A DNA stretch of 5,410 bases from Lysobacterales bacterium (GTDB taxonomy: Bacteria; Pseudomonadota; Gammaproteobacteria; Xanthomonadales; Marinicellaceae). The position numbers and the translations under genes are program-made. Under the pieces are notes generated by a model, which was given only the letters and a program-made list of their open reading frames with translations, was not told where the DNA came from and made no database searches. Below are positions 1 through 5,410 of the stretch, one piece after another; position 1 is the stretch's first letter; each line of letters opens with the position of its first letter. The DNA lies in NCBI GenBank assembly GCA_026990095.1, contig JALSIL010000058.1:1-5410 (forward strand). The letters are read 5' to 3'.

Positions 1-227
1 GGGATATAACTTAGCAAGGGAGTGCTGGGCAAATTCAAATCAACATTTTGAATTTGTACATTAGGTTTTTTATCTTTTTCAGAAGGTCCCGAAAAGGCAT
101 ACAATAAACTCAAAATAACGACAGAGGCAACAATAACAAAAACGGGTTGTTTATTGAGTTTATAAGAATGCTTATCCTGAGAGTGACTGGTATTTTTAAA
201 GACAGCTTGTGTTGGTTTGTTTCGCAA
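1..227 (-). CDS. Membrane-anchored M23-type peptidase (OapA-like N-terminus), partial
   Basis: Only the first 75 codons are present; the gene runs off the left edge. The readable protein has a basic, Lys/Asn/His-rich cytoplasmic N-terminus (residues 1-27), one hydrophobic membrane helix (about 28-46, QPVFVIVASVVILSLLYAF), and then a polar segment ending in LNLPSTPLLSYI. This basic-helix-linker layout resembles the N-terminus of the OapA-type M23 zinc endopeptidases that cleave peptide cross-links in peptidoglycan from the inner membrane. The catalytic domain lies outside the window, so the identification rests on this layout and on the position divergent from tyrS, where gammaproteobacteria often carry such a gene. 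No ATG or GTG exists in frame between the upstream stop and the helix, so TTG at 225-227 is the best start; no Shine-Dalgarno sequence is visible before it. It could instead be another single-pass envelope protein. Confidence 0.6.
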   Translation of the reverse strand, partial: MRNKPTQAVFKNTSHSQDKHSYKLNKQPVFVIVASVVILSLLYAFSGPSEKDKKPNVQIQNVDLNLPSTPLLSYI

Positions 228-256
228 AAGTAATAATTTGTATTAAAACAGAGGCA

Positions 257-285
257 AAGATAATATAGTTAATCAATTTCGTCAA
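257..285 (-). promoter_or_regulatory. Putative sigma70 promoter of the M23-type peptidase gene
   Basis: Read on the minus strand, TTGACG (280-285, five of six matches to the -35 consensus) is followed after exactly 17 bp by TATCTT (257-262, four of six matches to the -10). Transcription would begin near 250, giving a leader of roughly 20-25 nt before the TTG start at 227. Consensus matching alone in AT-rich DNA has a sizeable false-positive rate. Confidence 0.45.
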
Positions 286-292
286 TAGATGC

Positions 293-322
293 TTACTATT
301 AAACTAGATTTTCAGTTAAAAT
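293..322 (+). promoter_or_regulatory. Possible promoter of tyrS
   Basis: TAAAAT at 317-322 matches the -10 consensus at five of six positions and lies 18 bp downstream of TTACTA (293-298), a poor -35 with three of six matches. The start site would then be near 329, leaving a short leader before the tyrS ATG at 355. No T-box, leader peptide or attenuator hairpin is visible in 228-354, so no tyrosine-responsive leader is indicated. The surrounding DNA is AT-rich enough for this to be chance. Confidence 0.25.
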
Positions 323-343
323 AGGCATTTTTAAAATCAATAC

Positions 344-349
344 AAGGAA
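344..349 (+). promoter_or_regulatory. Ribosome binding site of tyrS
   Basis: AAGGAA lies five bases before the ATG at 355. It is a good Shine-Dalgarno sequence at a normal distance and supports this start for tyrS. Confidence 0.75.
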
Positions 350-354
350 ACTCA

Positions 355-1554
355 ATGTCAATACAAGAATCTTTAGATTTACTTACTCGTGGCACTCAAG
401 ATGTCATTAAACTCGAAGAACTAGAGAAAAAACTTAAAAAAGGCAAACCCCTACAGATAAAAGCAGGCTTTGATCCGACTGCACCCGATTTACACATTGG
501 TCATACCGTATTGATTAATAAAATGCGACAATTTCAAATGCTTGGTCATGAAGTTACTTTTTTGATTGGTGATTTTACTGGCATGATTGGTGATCCAACA
601 GGGAAAAGCGATACACGCAAAATATTGACTCGTGAACAAGTCAATGAAAACGCTGAAACTTACCAACAACAAATCTTTAAAATATTAGACAAAGACAAAA
701 CAAAGATTGCCTTTAACTCCACATGGATGAATAAATTAGGTGCAGCAGGCATGATTGATTTGGCTTCCCGCTACACCGTTGCCCGCATGTTGGAACGCGA
801 TGATTTTTCTAAACGTTTTGCTTCACAACAACCCATTGCCATTCATGAATTTATGTATCCACTGGTTCAAGGTTATGACTCAGTAGCTATGAAAACAGAT
901 GTCGAGCTAGGTGGAACCGACCAAACCTTTAACTTACTTATGGGCAGAACCTTACAAGGTCAATTTGAACAAGAGCCACAAGTGGTCATGACCATGCCAT
1001 TACTCGAAGGGCTTGATGGTGTGCAAAAAATGTCGAAATCATTGGGTAATTATATCGGCATAGAAGACGAGCCAAAGGATATGTTTGGCAAAATCATGTC
1101 AATTTCTGATGAACTCATGTGGCGTTATTTTGATTTATTAAGCTTTAAATCAAACAGTGAGATTGCTACATTTAAACAAGAAATGAAAGACGGCAAAAAC
1201 CCCAGAGATATAAAGTTTATCCTCGGGCTTGAAATTGTTGAACGCTTTCATGGAAAACAAGCCGCCGAAGGCGCATTACAGGGCTTTAAAAACCAATTCC
1301 AAAAAGGAGCTATCCCCGATGACATCCCAGAGATAACCATCGAATCTTTAGAAAACGGCGAGATCGGTCTGGCCTTATTGCTCAAGAACGCAGGGATGTG
1401 TGTGAGTACTTCAGATGCCATGCGAATGGTTAAACAAAATGCGGTAAGCATTAATGGTGAAAAAGTCTCGAACCCTAAACAACAAATCACAGCAGGAACC
1501 CAAGGGATTTTCCAAGTAGGAAAACGTAAATTTGCGAAAATATCCGTTAATTAA
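355..1554 (+). CDS. tyrS: Tyrosine--tRNA ligase
   Basis: This cytoplasmic class I aminoacyl-tRNA synthetase joins tyrosine to tRNA-Tyr using ATP. At 399 residues it has the usual length for the bacterial enzyme. The Rossmann-fold catalytic domain shows the HIGH signature at residues 47-50 (within FDPTAPDLHIGHT), the conserved stretch YPLVQGYDS at 168-176, ELGGTDQ at 184-190, and a canonical KMSKS loop at 225-229. An anticodon-binding helical region follows, then an S4-like RNA-binding domain from about residue 336 to the end (MVKQNAVSINGEKV at 358-371). The form resembles the second tyrS subfamily with HIGH and KMSKS both intact, as in many gammaproteobacteria. A good ribosome binding site precedes the ATG. 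The gene is divergent from the envelope peptidase gene and 18 bp upstream of a PsiE-family gene, with which it probably shares a transcript. No damage or odd residue is seen. Confidence 0.97.
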   Translation: MSIQESLDLLTRGTQDVIKLEELEKKLKKGKPLQIKAGFDPTAPDLHIGHTVLINKMRQFQMLGHEVTFLIGDFTGMIGDPTGKSDTRKILTREQVNENAETYQQQIFKILDKDKTKIAFNSTWMNKLGAAGMIDLASRYTVARMLERDDFSKRFASQQPIAIHEFMYPLVQGYDSVAMKTDVELGGTDQTFNLLMGRTLQGQFEQEPQVVMTMPLLEGLDGVQKMSKSLGNYIGIEDEPKDMFGKIMSISDELMWRYFDLLSFKSNSEIATFKQEMKDGKNPRDIKFILGLEIVERFHGKQAAEGALQGFKNQFQKGAIPDDIPEITIESLENGEIGLALLLKNAGMCVSTSDAMRMVKQNAVSINGEKVSNPKQQITAGTQGIFQVGKRKFAKISVN

Positions 1555-1572
1555 ACAGTACAGAGACTGAGT

Positions 1573-1965
1573 ATGAAAGATCACAACAATGTTTTTAAAC
1601 TTATTTTGAAAGCCCTTGAAGTAACAGGCTTAATTATTATTTGTATTGCAACAGTCATCGCAATATGGCAAGAAGTATGGGTAATGATAGACCATAAAAA
1701 AGTAGCTTTAAGCGACCTATTACTGCTTTTTATTTACATGGAGGTACTTACTATGGTTGGAATATATTACCAAAAAAGCATGTTGCCAGTGAGGTTTCCA
1801 ATCTATATTGCTATTGTAGCACTTGCAAGGTATATTATTTTAGGCTCTAAAGAACTAGATCCATGGGATATGTTTGGAATTGGTGCCACACTTTTAGTAC
1901 TTGCTGTTGCAGTATTTATCGTGCGCTGGGGACACACCTGGTATCCTTATGAAGAAGATAAATAA
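1573..1965 (+). CDS. PsiE-family four-helix inner-membrane protein
   Basis: The 130-residue product has four predicted membrane helices at about residues 13-33, 46-66, 76-92 and 98-118, with short polar ends. The segments LFIYMEVLTMVGIYY (52-66), LPVRFPIYIAIVALARYII (71-89) and DPWDM (96-100) resemble the PsiE family, named for the E. coli phosphate-starvation-inducible protein; its biochemical role is not established. The E. coli gene responds to PhoB and CRP. Here the gene starts 18 bp after tyrS, leaving no room for a full independent promoter and no visible Pho box, so phosphate control should not be assumed. The site before the ATG (AGAGA at 1562-1566) is weak, which would suit modest expression behind tyrS. 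The symbol psiE is withheld because orthology to the regulated E. coli gene is unproven, but membership of the family is fairly sure. Confidence 0.85.
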   Translation: MKDHNNVFKLILKALEVTGLIIICIATVIAIWQEVWVMIDHKKVALSDLLLLFIYMEVLTMVGIYYQKSMLPVRFPIYIAIVALARYIILGSKELDPWDMFGIGATLLVLAVAVFIVRWGHTWYPYEEDK

Positions 1966-2004
1966 TACCTAGTCCCCGACAAACCCAAAATCCAGATTAT
2001 TTAT
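1958..2004. repeat. AT-only inverted repeat spanning two convergent stop codons
   Basis: ATAAATAAT (1958-1966) and ATTATTTAT (1996-2004) are perfect 9-base inverted copies separated by 29 bases. Each arm contains the TAA stop of one of the convergent genes (1963-1965 on plus, 1997-1999 on minus). A stem of only A-T pairs with a long loop and no U-run is a poor intrinsic terminator, and no better terminator is visible in the 31-bp gap. The similarity may simply reflect stop codons in AT-rich context. Confidence 0.3.
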
Positions 2005-2596
2005 AGCGTTTTTGTAAAATTTTTACTCGTTTGACATAATTTTCGGTTTCTTCATAGGGAGGAACGGTGTTGTTGTATTTTTTAACGGCACCCTCTCCCG
2101 AATTATAGGCGGCTAATGCGACGCTTAAATTATTGTTGTAAATCTTTAACAAACGTTTCATTAAAGCCACCCCTGCATGAATATTTTGTTCTGGGTTGAA
2201 TGGATTTTTTACTGAATATTTTTTTTGAGTAGCGGGCATTAGCTGCATTAAACCTTGAGCACCAGCACTGGATTGTGCATCAGGTTTAAAACTTGATTCC
2301 GCGTGAATTATGGCCTTGATTAAGGATGGCGTAATTCCGAATTTCTTAGAGGCTGCCTTTATTTCTTTCTCAAACTTACCCGTAATTAAAGGCGTTGTTT
2401 TCCAGTTAACACTATTTTTCCACCCACATTCTGGGCACTTAACATTAATAATCTTGTAATGGTGGTTTCGGGGTTTTTTTGAAGAATAATGAATAACCCC
2501 CTCTTTGTCGATGTGTTTATAAACACGCAAAGACTTGGCATTGCTTTGGGTAATGCCACCAAAAAACAGAGTTAAAAATAAAAACATAAATTTCAT
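1997..2596 (-). CDS. Exported lytic transglycosylase (DUF4124 + SLT domain)
   Basis: The enzyme should cleave the glycan strands of peptidoglycan in the periplasm, leaving 1,6-anhydro-muramyl ends. A signal peptide covers residues 1-20, probably cut after SNA. A DUF4124-like segment follows (LRVYKHIDKEGVIHYSSKKP, 23-42), then a linker containing CPEC (54-57), then the goose-lysozyme-like SLT domain from about 73 to 199. Within it the expected catalytic glutamate is E100 in HAESSF, followed by the family motifs GAQGLMQLMPAT (112-123) and LAAYNSGEGAV (161-171), and a final PPYEETENYVKRV. All key motifs are intact and the 199-residue length suits a soluble DUF4124-SLT protein. There is no lipobox, so a free periplasmic enzyme is expected. 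No clear Shine-Dalgarno sequence precedes the ATG, but the signal peptide beginning at this Met supports the start. It is transcribed alone, convergent with the PsiE-family gene. Which lytic transglycosylase it equals in model species cannot be said. Confidence 0.93.
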   Translation of the reverse strand: MKFMFLFLTLFFGGITQSNAKSLRVYKHIDKEGVIHYSSKKPRNHHYKIINVKCPECGWKNSVNWKTTPLITGKFEKEIKAASKKFGITPSLIKAIIHAESSFKPDAQSSAGAQGLMQLMPATQKKYSVKNPFNPEQNIHAGVALMKRLLKIYNNNLSVALAAYNSGEGAVKKYNNTVPPYEETENYVKRVKILQKRYK

Positions 2597-2610
2597 GGTG
2601 ATATATTTTA

Positions 2611-2624
2611 TCGTATATTTACGA
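2611..2624. repeat. Small palindrome between divergent genes
   Basis: TCGTA-TATT-TACGA is a perfect 5-base inverted repeat around a 4-base centre. It lies just downstream of the start site expected for the lytic transglycosylase gene and could be an operator half-site pair. It is short, and no known regulator is recognised. Confidence 0.25.
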
Positions 2625-2634
2625 GATTTGAATT

Positions 2635-2664
2635 TTTATACTTGATAAATGTCTAAATAAACAA
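2635..2664 (-). promoter_or_regulatory. Possible promoter of the lytic transglycosylase gene
   Basis: On the minus strand TTGTTT (2659-2664, three of six -35 matches) stands 18 bp before TATAAA (2635-2640, five of six -10 matches). Transcription would start near 2628, about 30 nt ahead of the ATG at 2596. The -10 is good, the -35 is poor, and the region is AT-rich. Confidence 0.3.
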
Positions 2665-2670
2665 GAAAAT
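2643..2670 (+). promoter_or_regulatory. Possible promoter of the DUF4398-like/OmpA operon
   Basis: TTGATA (2643-2648, five of six -35 matches) is followed after 16 bp by GAAAAT (2665-2670, four of six -10 matches). It overlaps the region proposed for the divergent transglycosylase promoter, so the two units may compete or be co-controlled. The assignment is by consensus only. Confidence 0.3.
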
Positions 2671-2701
2671 AGAAAAGTTTAGTTAAACAGATAGTTAAAA
2701 C

Positions 2702-3073
2702 ATGAGTAAAACAGCAATTAATCTAATAATTGGCACAATTCTTCTTTTTGCCTCTTCAGTGCAGGCGAAAAAGCCCAAAGTGGATGACATTCTCGTCGTG
2801 CAAAAATTGATTAGCCATGCCTATGAACATGGTTATGTTGATTCTGCACCGATAGAAATGAGTGCCGTTGAAAAGAAAGTAATTTTAGCTAAAGAAGCTA
2901 AGAAAAAACGCAATAAGAAACTTTTTAACAAATTAATTAGAGAAATTAAATCTGATTTAAAAATTATTAAAAAACGTTCTGAGGTAAATAAACTCAATTC
3001 ACAACTTTCAAGTATTCAAAATAAAAACCTAGAAAACCAGCAAATACTTGATGAATTAAAGGAGCAATTATAA
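2702..3073 (+). CDS. Small exported helical protein, DUF4398-like
   Basis: This 123-residue protein has a signal peptide (1-22, cleavage likely after VQA) and a mature part that is highly charged, lysine-rich and almost wholly helical. Residues 31-100 follow the pattern of DUF4398: a helix ending HAYEHGY, the turn VDSAPIEM (46-53), then long helices with regularly spaced Lys, Leu and Ile. Residues 92-123 look like a short coiled coil. There is no lipobox cysteine, and no cysteine at all, so it should be soluble in the periplasm. Its stop codon shares one base with the start of the next gene, which encodes a second DUF4398-like region fused to OmpA-C. The two are therefore likely made together and may interact. 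No good Shine-Dalgarno sequence precedes the ATG; the signal peptide sets the start. The function of DUF4398 is unknown and none is claimed here. Confidence 0.75.
   Translation: MSKTAINLIIGTILLFASSVQAKKPKVDDILVVQKLISHAYEHGYVDSAPIEMSAVEKKVILAKEAKKKRNKKLFNKLIREIKSDLKIIKKRSEVNKLNSQLSSIQNKNLENQQILDELKEQL
3058..3064 (+). promoter_or_regulatory. Ribosome binding site of the OmpA-family gene
   Basis: AAAGGAG lies inside the last codons of the preceding gene, eight bases before the ATG at 3073. Together with the TAATG stop-start overlap (3071-3075) it indicates translational coupling and fixes the start of the OmpA-family gene. Confidence 0.75.
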
Positions 3074-4038
3074 TGCGCTTAGTTATAATTTTTACTCTCT
3101 TGGTTAGCACACACAGCTTTGCCAAAAAGAAACAACTCGATTATGTTGGCTTAGAAACAGACTACAACAACTTAGTCCATGATAAAAAATACAAAGGATT
3201 TGCAAAAACAGAAAAACAAATCGCTAAAAAATCTGTAGAAGCACTTATTAATAACAAGGTTAAACGCAAAAATAGAGAACAAGCTCTTTATCAAGCCAAA
3301 CACAATATAGCTTTTGCTCGATTGGTTGCTGAAGAGCAATGGATTATAAACGAAATCAAAAAAGAAAAAGAAAAAGCACAACAATTGGAAGTCAACATTT
3401 CAAAAACACAAGCAGAACTGGCACGTCACGATGCCGAACTGGCACGCATGATGCTTATTGCTCAACAAGAAGAAGCCCAACGTGCTTATGAACGAGCAAA
3501 ACAGGCTGAACTGTTGGCAAAAACCAGTCAGAATGAAGCCGAATTCTCCAAGCTAGAAGCACAAGCCGCTAAAGCCTACGCACAAGCACAAGCAGAACAA
3601 GCAAAACTGGCAAAACAAGAAGCAGAATTAGCCAATGAGGAAGCCCAATCCTTACGCAAAAAACTCAATTCAATTGCGACAGAAAAAACAGATAAAGGCT
3701 TGATGATGACGCTGGGAGATTTTGTATTTGATTCTGGCAAATCCACCATTAAACAAGAAGCCGTTGATAACTTTTCAAAAGTAGTGGCATTTATCAACAC
3801 TTACCCAAATAAAAAAGTCAGAATCGAAGGGCATACGGACAGTTCTGGTTCAAATGAGTTAAACCTACAACTCTCGCAAGAAAGAGCCGAAGCCGTAAAA
3901 GCCTTGTTGATAAAAAATGGTATTGCTGCCAAAAACATTAATGCCGTTGGCATGGGTGAAGAATTTCCAGTGGCAGAAAACCTGACTAAAGAAGGCAAAG
4001 CAAAAAATAGACGTGTCGAAATAATTATTCTACAATAA
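3073..4038 (+). CDS. OmpA-family peptidoglycan-binding protein with DUF4398-like and coiled-coil regions
   Basis: The 321-residue product is exported by a signal peptide (1-17, cut likely after SFA). Residues about 40-95 form a helical region resembling DUF4398 and the mature part of the preceding small protein. Residues about 90-200 are an Ala/Gln/Glu/Lys-rich long coiled coil with heptad-like repeats (AELARHD, AELARMM at 114-127). From about 209 to the end is an OmpA C-terminal domain: GDFVFDSGKSTI (215-226), then IEGHTDSSGS (251-260), LSQERAEAVK (267-276) and KNRRVEI (311-317). D256 and R271 are at the positions that in this family hold the diaminopimelate of peptidoglycan. There is no beta-barrel, so the protein is probably a periplasmic rod anchored to the wall, not an outer-membrane porin. 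It overlaps its upstream neighbour by one base and precedes the PLP-enzyme gene by 21 bp. Cell-envelope spacing or integrity is a plausible role but is inferred. Confidence 0.9.
   Translation: MRLVIIFTLLVSTHSFAKKKQLDYVGLETDYNNLVHDKKYKGFAKTEKQIAKKSVEALINNKVKRKNREQALYQAKHNIAFARLVAEEQWIINEIKKEKEKAQQLEVNISKTQAELARHDAELARMMLIAQQEEAQRAYERAKQAELLAKTSQNEAEFSKLEAQAAKAYAQAQAEQAKLAKQEAELANEEAQSLRKKLNSIATEKTDKGLMMTLGDFVFDSGKSTIKQEAVDNFSKVVAFINTYPNKKVRIEGHTDSSGSNELNLQLSQERAEAVKALLIKNGIAAKNINAVGMGEEFPVAENLTKEGKAKNRRVEIIILQ
3412..3453 (+). repeat. Tandem 21-bp heptad-encoding repeat
   Basis: Two adjacent 21-bp units (3412-3432 and 3433-3453) encode AELARHD and AELARMM. The first 14 bases of each match at 13 positions while the last seven differ. 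The unit equals one coiled-coil heptad, so this looks like internal duplication within the rod region of the OmpA-family protein. Confidence 0.7.
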
Positions 4039-4049
4039 CTTAACACCTC

Positions 4050-4054
4050 AGGGG
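4050..4054 (+). promoter_or_regulatory. Ribosome binding site of the cystathionine beta-synthase gene
   Basis: AGGGG ends five bases before the ATG at 4060, in a 21-bp gap that contains neither a promoter nor a terminator that I can see. This supports the start and co-transcription with the OmpA-family gene. Confidence 0.6.
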
Positions 4055-4059
4055 ACAAC

Positions 4060-5410
4060 ATGAAAATAGTTAATTCGGTACTCGAATTAATTGGCAACAC
4101 GCCAATGCTCAAAGTCAATCATTTGGATACAGGTCCATGTGAGTTGTATTTAAAACTCGAAAATCAAAACCCTGGGGGTTCAATAAAAGACAGAATCGGT
4201 CTCTCCATGATACAAGCCGCAGAAAAACGGGGTGAATTAAAACCAGGAGCCACACTGGTTGAAGGCACCGCAGGCAATACAGGCATAGGCTTAGCACTGG
4301 TTGCCGCACAAAAAGGCTATAAGCTGATACTTGTCATTCCTGATAAAATGAGTAAAGAAAAAATATTTAACCTCAAAGCCATGGGTGCAGAAATTGTCCT
4401 AACCCGATCCGATGTCGCCAAAGGGCATCCACAATATTACCAAGATTTAGCCAAGTCTATAGCAGAAGAAACACCAAATGCTTATTTTATCAATCAATTT
4501 GGCAATCCAGATAACCCACAAGCCCATATAGACACCACAGGCCCAGAAATTATGCAGCAAATGGATGACAACATGGATGCCATAGTTTTCGGAGTTGGTT
4601 CCAGTGGAACCATGTCAGGCTTGACTGCTTATTTAAAAGAGAAAGACCCAAGTGTTGAGATGATTCTGGCAGATCCTGTTGGCAGCATCTTAGCCGAGTA
4701 CATCAATGAAAAGAACTTATCCGATAAAAGTGGTTCGTGGAAAGTCGAAGGCATTGGTGAAGATTTTTTACCCAGCATTTCAGACTTCTCTCTGGTGACA
4801 AAAGCTTACGCTGTATCTGACAAAGAAAGTTTTGAAGCTGCTCGAGAATTACTCGCCAAAGAAGGCGTACTAGGTGGCTCATCAACAGGTACAGTCATGA
4901 GAGCAGCCTTAAAATACTGCCAAGAACAAACCACAACAAAACGCGTAGTCGCCTTAGTAGCGGACACAGGCAATAAATACCTCTCAAAAATGTACAACGA
5001 CTATTGGATGATGGACAATGGCTTTATTGAAGTCGAACAACATGGCGACTTACGCGATTTAATCTCACGGCCTTACCAAAGCAATGACCTAATTCTTATG
5101 CGTCCGCACGAAACCCTATCGACCGTATACCAACGCATGAAATTATACGATGTCTCCCAATTACCCATAATGGATGGTGATGAAATTGTCGGTATCATAG
5201 ATGAATCCGATGTCATGATGTACGTTTACGATGACAATGCAAAATTTGAAGACGAAGTATCCAAAGCTATGACCAAAAACCTCGAATTTATGCCTGTGAC
5301 CAGTCCATTAGCCAAACTATTGCCCATATTTGACCAAGGCAGAATCGCCATTGTCAAAGACGATGACAATAAATTCTTAGGGCTAATAACCCGAATAGAC
5401 TTGTTGAATT
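4060..5410 (+). CDS. Cystathionine beta-synthase-type PLP enzyme with CBS domains, 3' end missing
   Basis: The enzyme probably condenses serine with homocysteine to cystathionine in the cytoplasm, the first step of transsulfuration to cysteine; a cysteine-synthase activity is the main alternative. The 450 residues present belong to fold-type II PLP enzymes: NTPML (13-17), the PLP-lysine motif GGSIKDR with K43, the substrate-binding loop EGTAGNTGIGLA (68-79, N73), the PLP-phosphate loop GVGSSGT (178-184), GGSSTG (272-277) and DTGNKYLSK (302-310). Two CBS domains follow at about 342-395 and 403-450 (MRPHETLSTVYQRM; LPIMDGDEIVGIIDESD). Such domains commonly bind adenosyl ligands and regulate activity. 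The fusion and length, near the family's roughly 455 residues, favour cystathionine beta-synthase over plain CysK/CysM, which lack CBS domains. Only a few C-terminal residues should be missing after LLN. It is probably the last known member of the run beginning at 2702; a cystathionine gamma-lyase gene might follow outside the window. Confidence 0.9.
   Translation, partial: MKIVNSVLELIGNTPMLKVNHLDTGPCELYLKLENQNPGGSIKDRIGLSMIQAAEKRGELKPGATLVEGTAGNTGIGLALVAAQKGYKLILVIPDKMSKEKIFNLKAMGAEIVLTRSDVAKGHPQYYQDLAKSIAEETPNAYFINQFGNPDNPQAHIDTTGPEIMQQMDDNMDAIVFGVGSSGTMSGLTAYLKEKDPSVEMILADPVGSILAEYINEKNLSDKSGSWKVEGIGEDFLPSISDFSLVTKAYAVSDKESFEAARELLAKEGVLGGSSTGTVMRAALKYCQEQTTTKRVVALVADTGNKYLSKMYNDYWMMDNGFIEVEQHGDLRDLISRPYQSNDLILMRPHETLSTVYQRMKLYDVSQLPIMDGDEIVGIIDESDVMMYVYDDNAKFEDEVSKAMTKNLEFMPVTSPLAKLLPIFDQGRIAIVKDDDNKFLGLITRIDLLN

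Noticed and set aside
308..337. ATTTT/AAAAT palindromic runs in the tyrS leader, considered as an attenuator or operator
   Set aside because: The stems are five A-T pairs only, with no G-C pairs or U-tract; expected by chance in AT-rich leader DNA.
228..354. T-box or other tyrosine-responsive leader before tyrS
   Set aside because: The whole divergent region is only 127 bp, has no T-box-like conserved stretch or terminator hairpin, and such leaders are not usual in gammaproteobacteria.
1248..1490. Minus-strand open frame of 80 codons within tyrS
   Set aside because: It lies opposite the conserved C-terminal part of tyrS and has no ribosome binding site or recognisable motif.
1966..1996. Bidirectional intrinsic terminator between the convergent genes
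   Set aside because: No G-C-rich stem followed by a U-run can be drawn; only an AT-only inverted repeat with a 29-base loop is present.
3172..3384. Minus-strand open frame of 70 codons, very rich in Phe
   Set aside because: It is antisense to the Lys-rich (AAA/AAG) part of the OmpA-family gene; poly-Phe is the expected mirror of lysine codons. No start signals or family resemblance.
3801..4118. Minus-strand open frame of 105 codons across the end of the OmpA-family gene and the start of the PLP-enzyme gene
   Set aside because: It is antisense to two well-supported genes, including the conserved OmpA-C motifs, and its translation resembles no protein I know.

Overview
The window reads as chromosomal housekeeping DNA from an AT-rich gammaproteobacterium. 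Evidence: a tyrosyl-tRNA synthetase gene divergent from an OapA/M23-type envelope peptidase gene (a neighbourhood common in gammaproteobacteria, where tyrS sits beside the M23 peptidase/anmK region), a PsiE-family gene, a DUF4124-SLT lytic transglycosylase, and a DUF4398/OmpA pair. The species cannot be fixed from the sequence; an AT-rich sulfur-oxidising or methylotrophic lineage would fit, but that is a guess.

Layout. Positions 1-227 (minus) hold the N-terminus of a membrane-anchored M23-type peptidase that runs off the left edge and apparently starts at TTG. A 127-bp divergent intergenic region carries its promoter and the leader of tyrS. tyrS (355-1554, +) is followed after 18 bp by a PsiE-like four-helix membrane protein gene (1573-1965, +). 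A convergent lytic transglycosylase gene (1997-2596, -) follows across a 31-bp gap. A second divergent intergenic region (2597-2701) leads rightward into three closely packed genes: a small exported DUF4398-like protein (2702-3073), an exported DUF4398-like/coiled-coil/OmpA-C protein (3073-4038, sharing one base with its predecessor), and a cystathionine beta-synthase-type PLP enzyme with C-terminal CBS domains (4060 to the right edge, only a few residues short of complete).

How the genes fit together. Three or four products act at the cell wall: the M23-type protein and the lytic transglycosylase cut peptidoglycan, and the OmpA-C protein should bind it, possibly with the small DUF4398-like partner. 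tyrS is translation housekeeping. The cystathionine beta-synthase belongs to sulfur amino-acid metabolism and looks co-transcribed with the envelope pair only by position.

I found no RNA gene, mobile element, CRISPR array or attachment site, and no intergenic stretch exceeds 130 bp. I do not see a convincing undescribed system. The items most worth a second look are the coupled DUF4398-like/OmpA pair, which looks like an old tandem duplication, and the non-ATG start of the peptidase gene.
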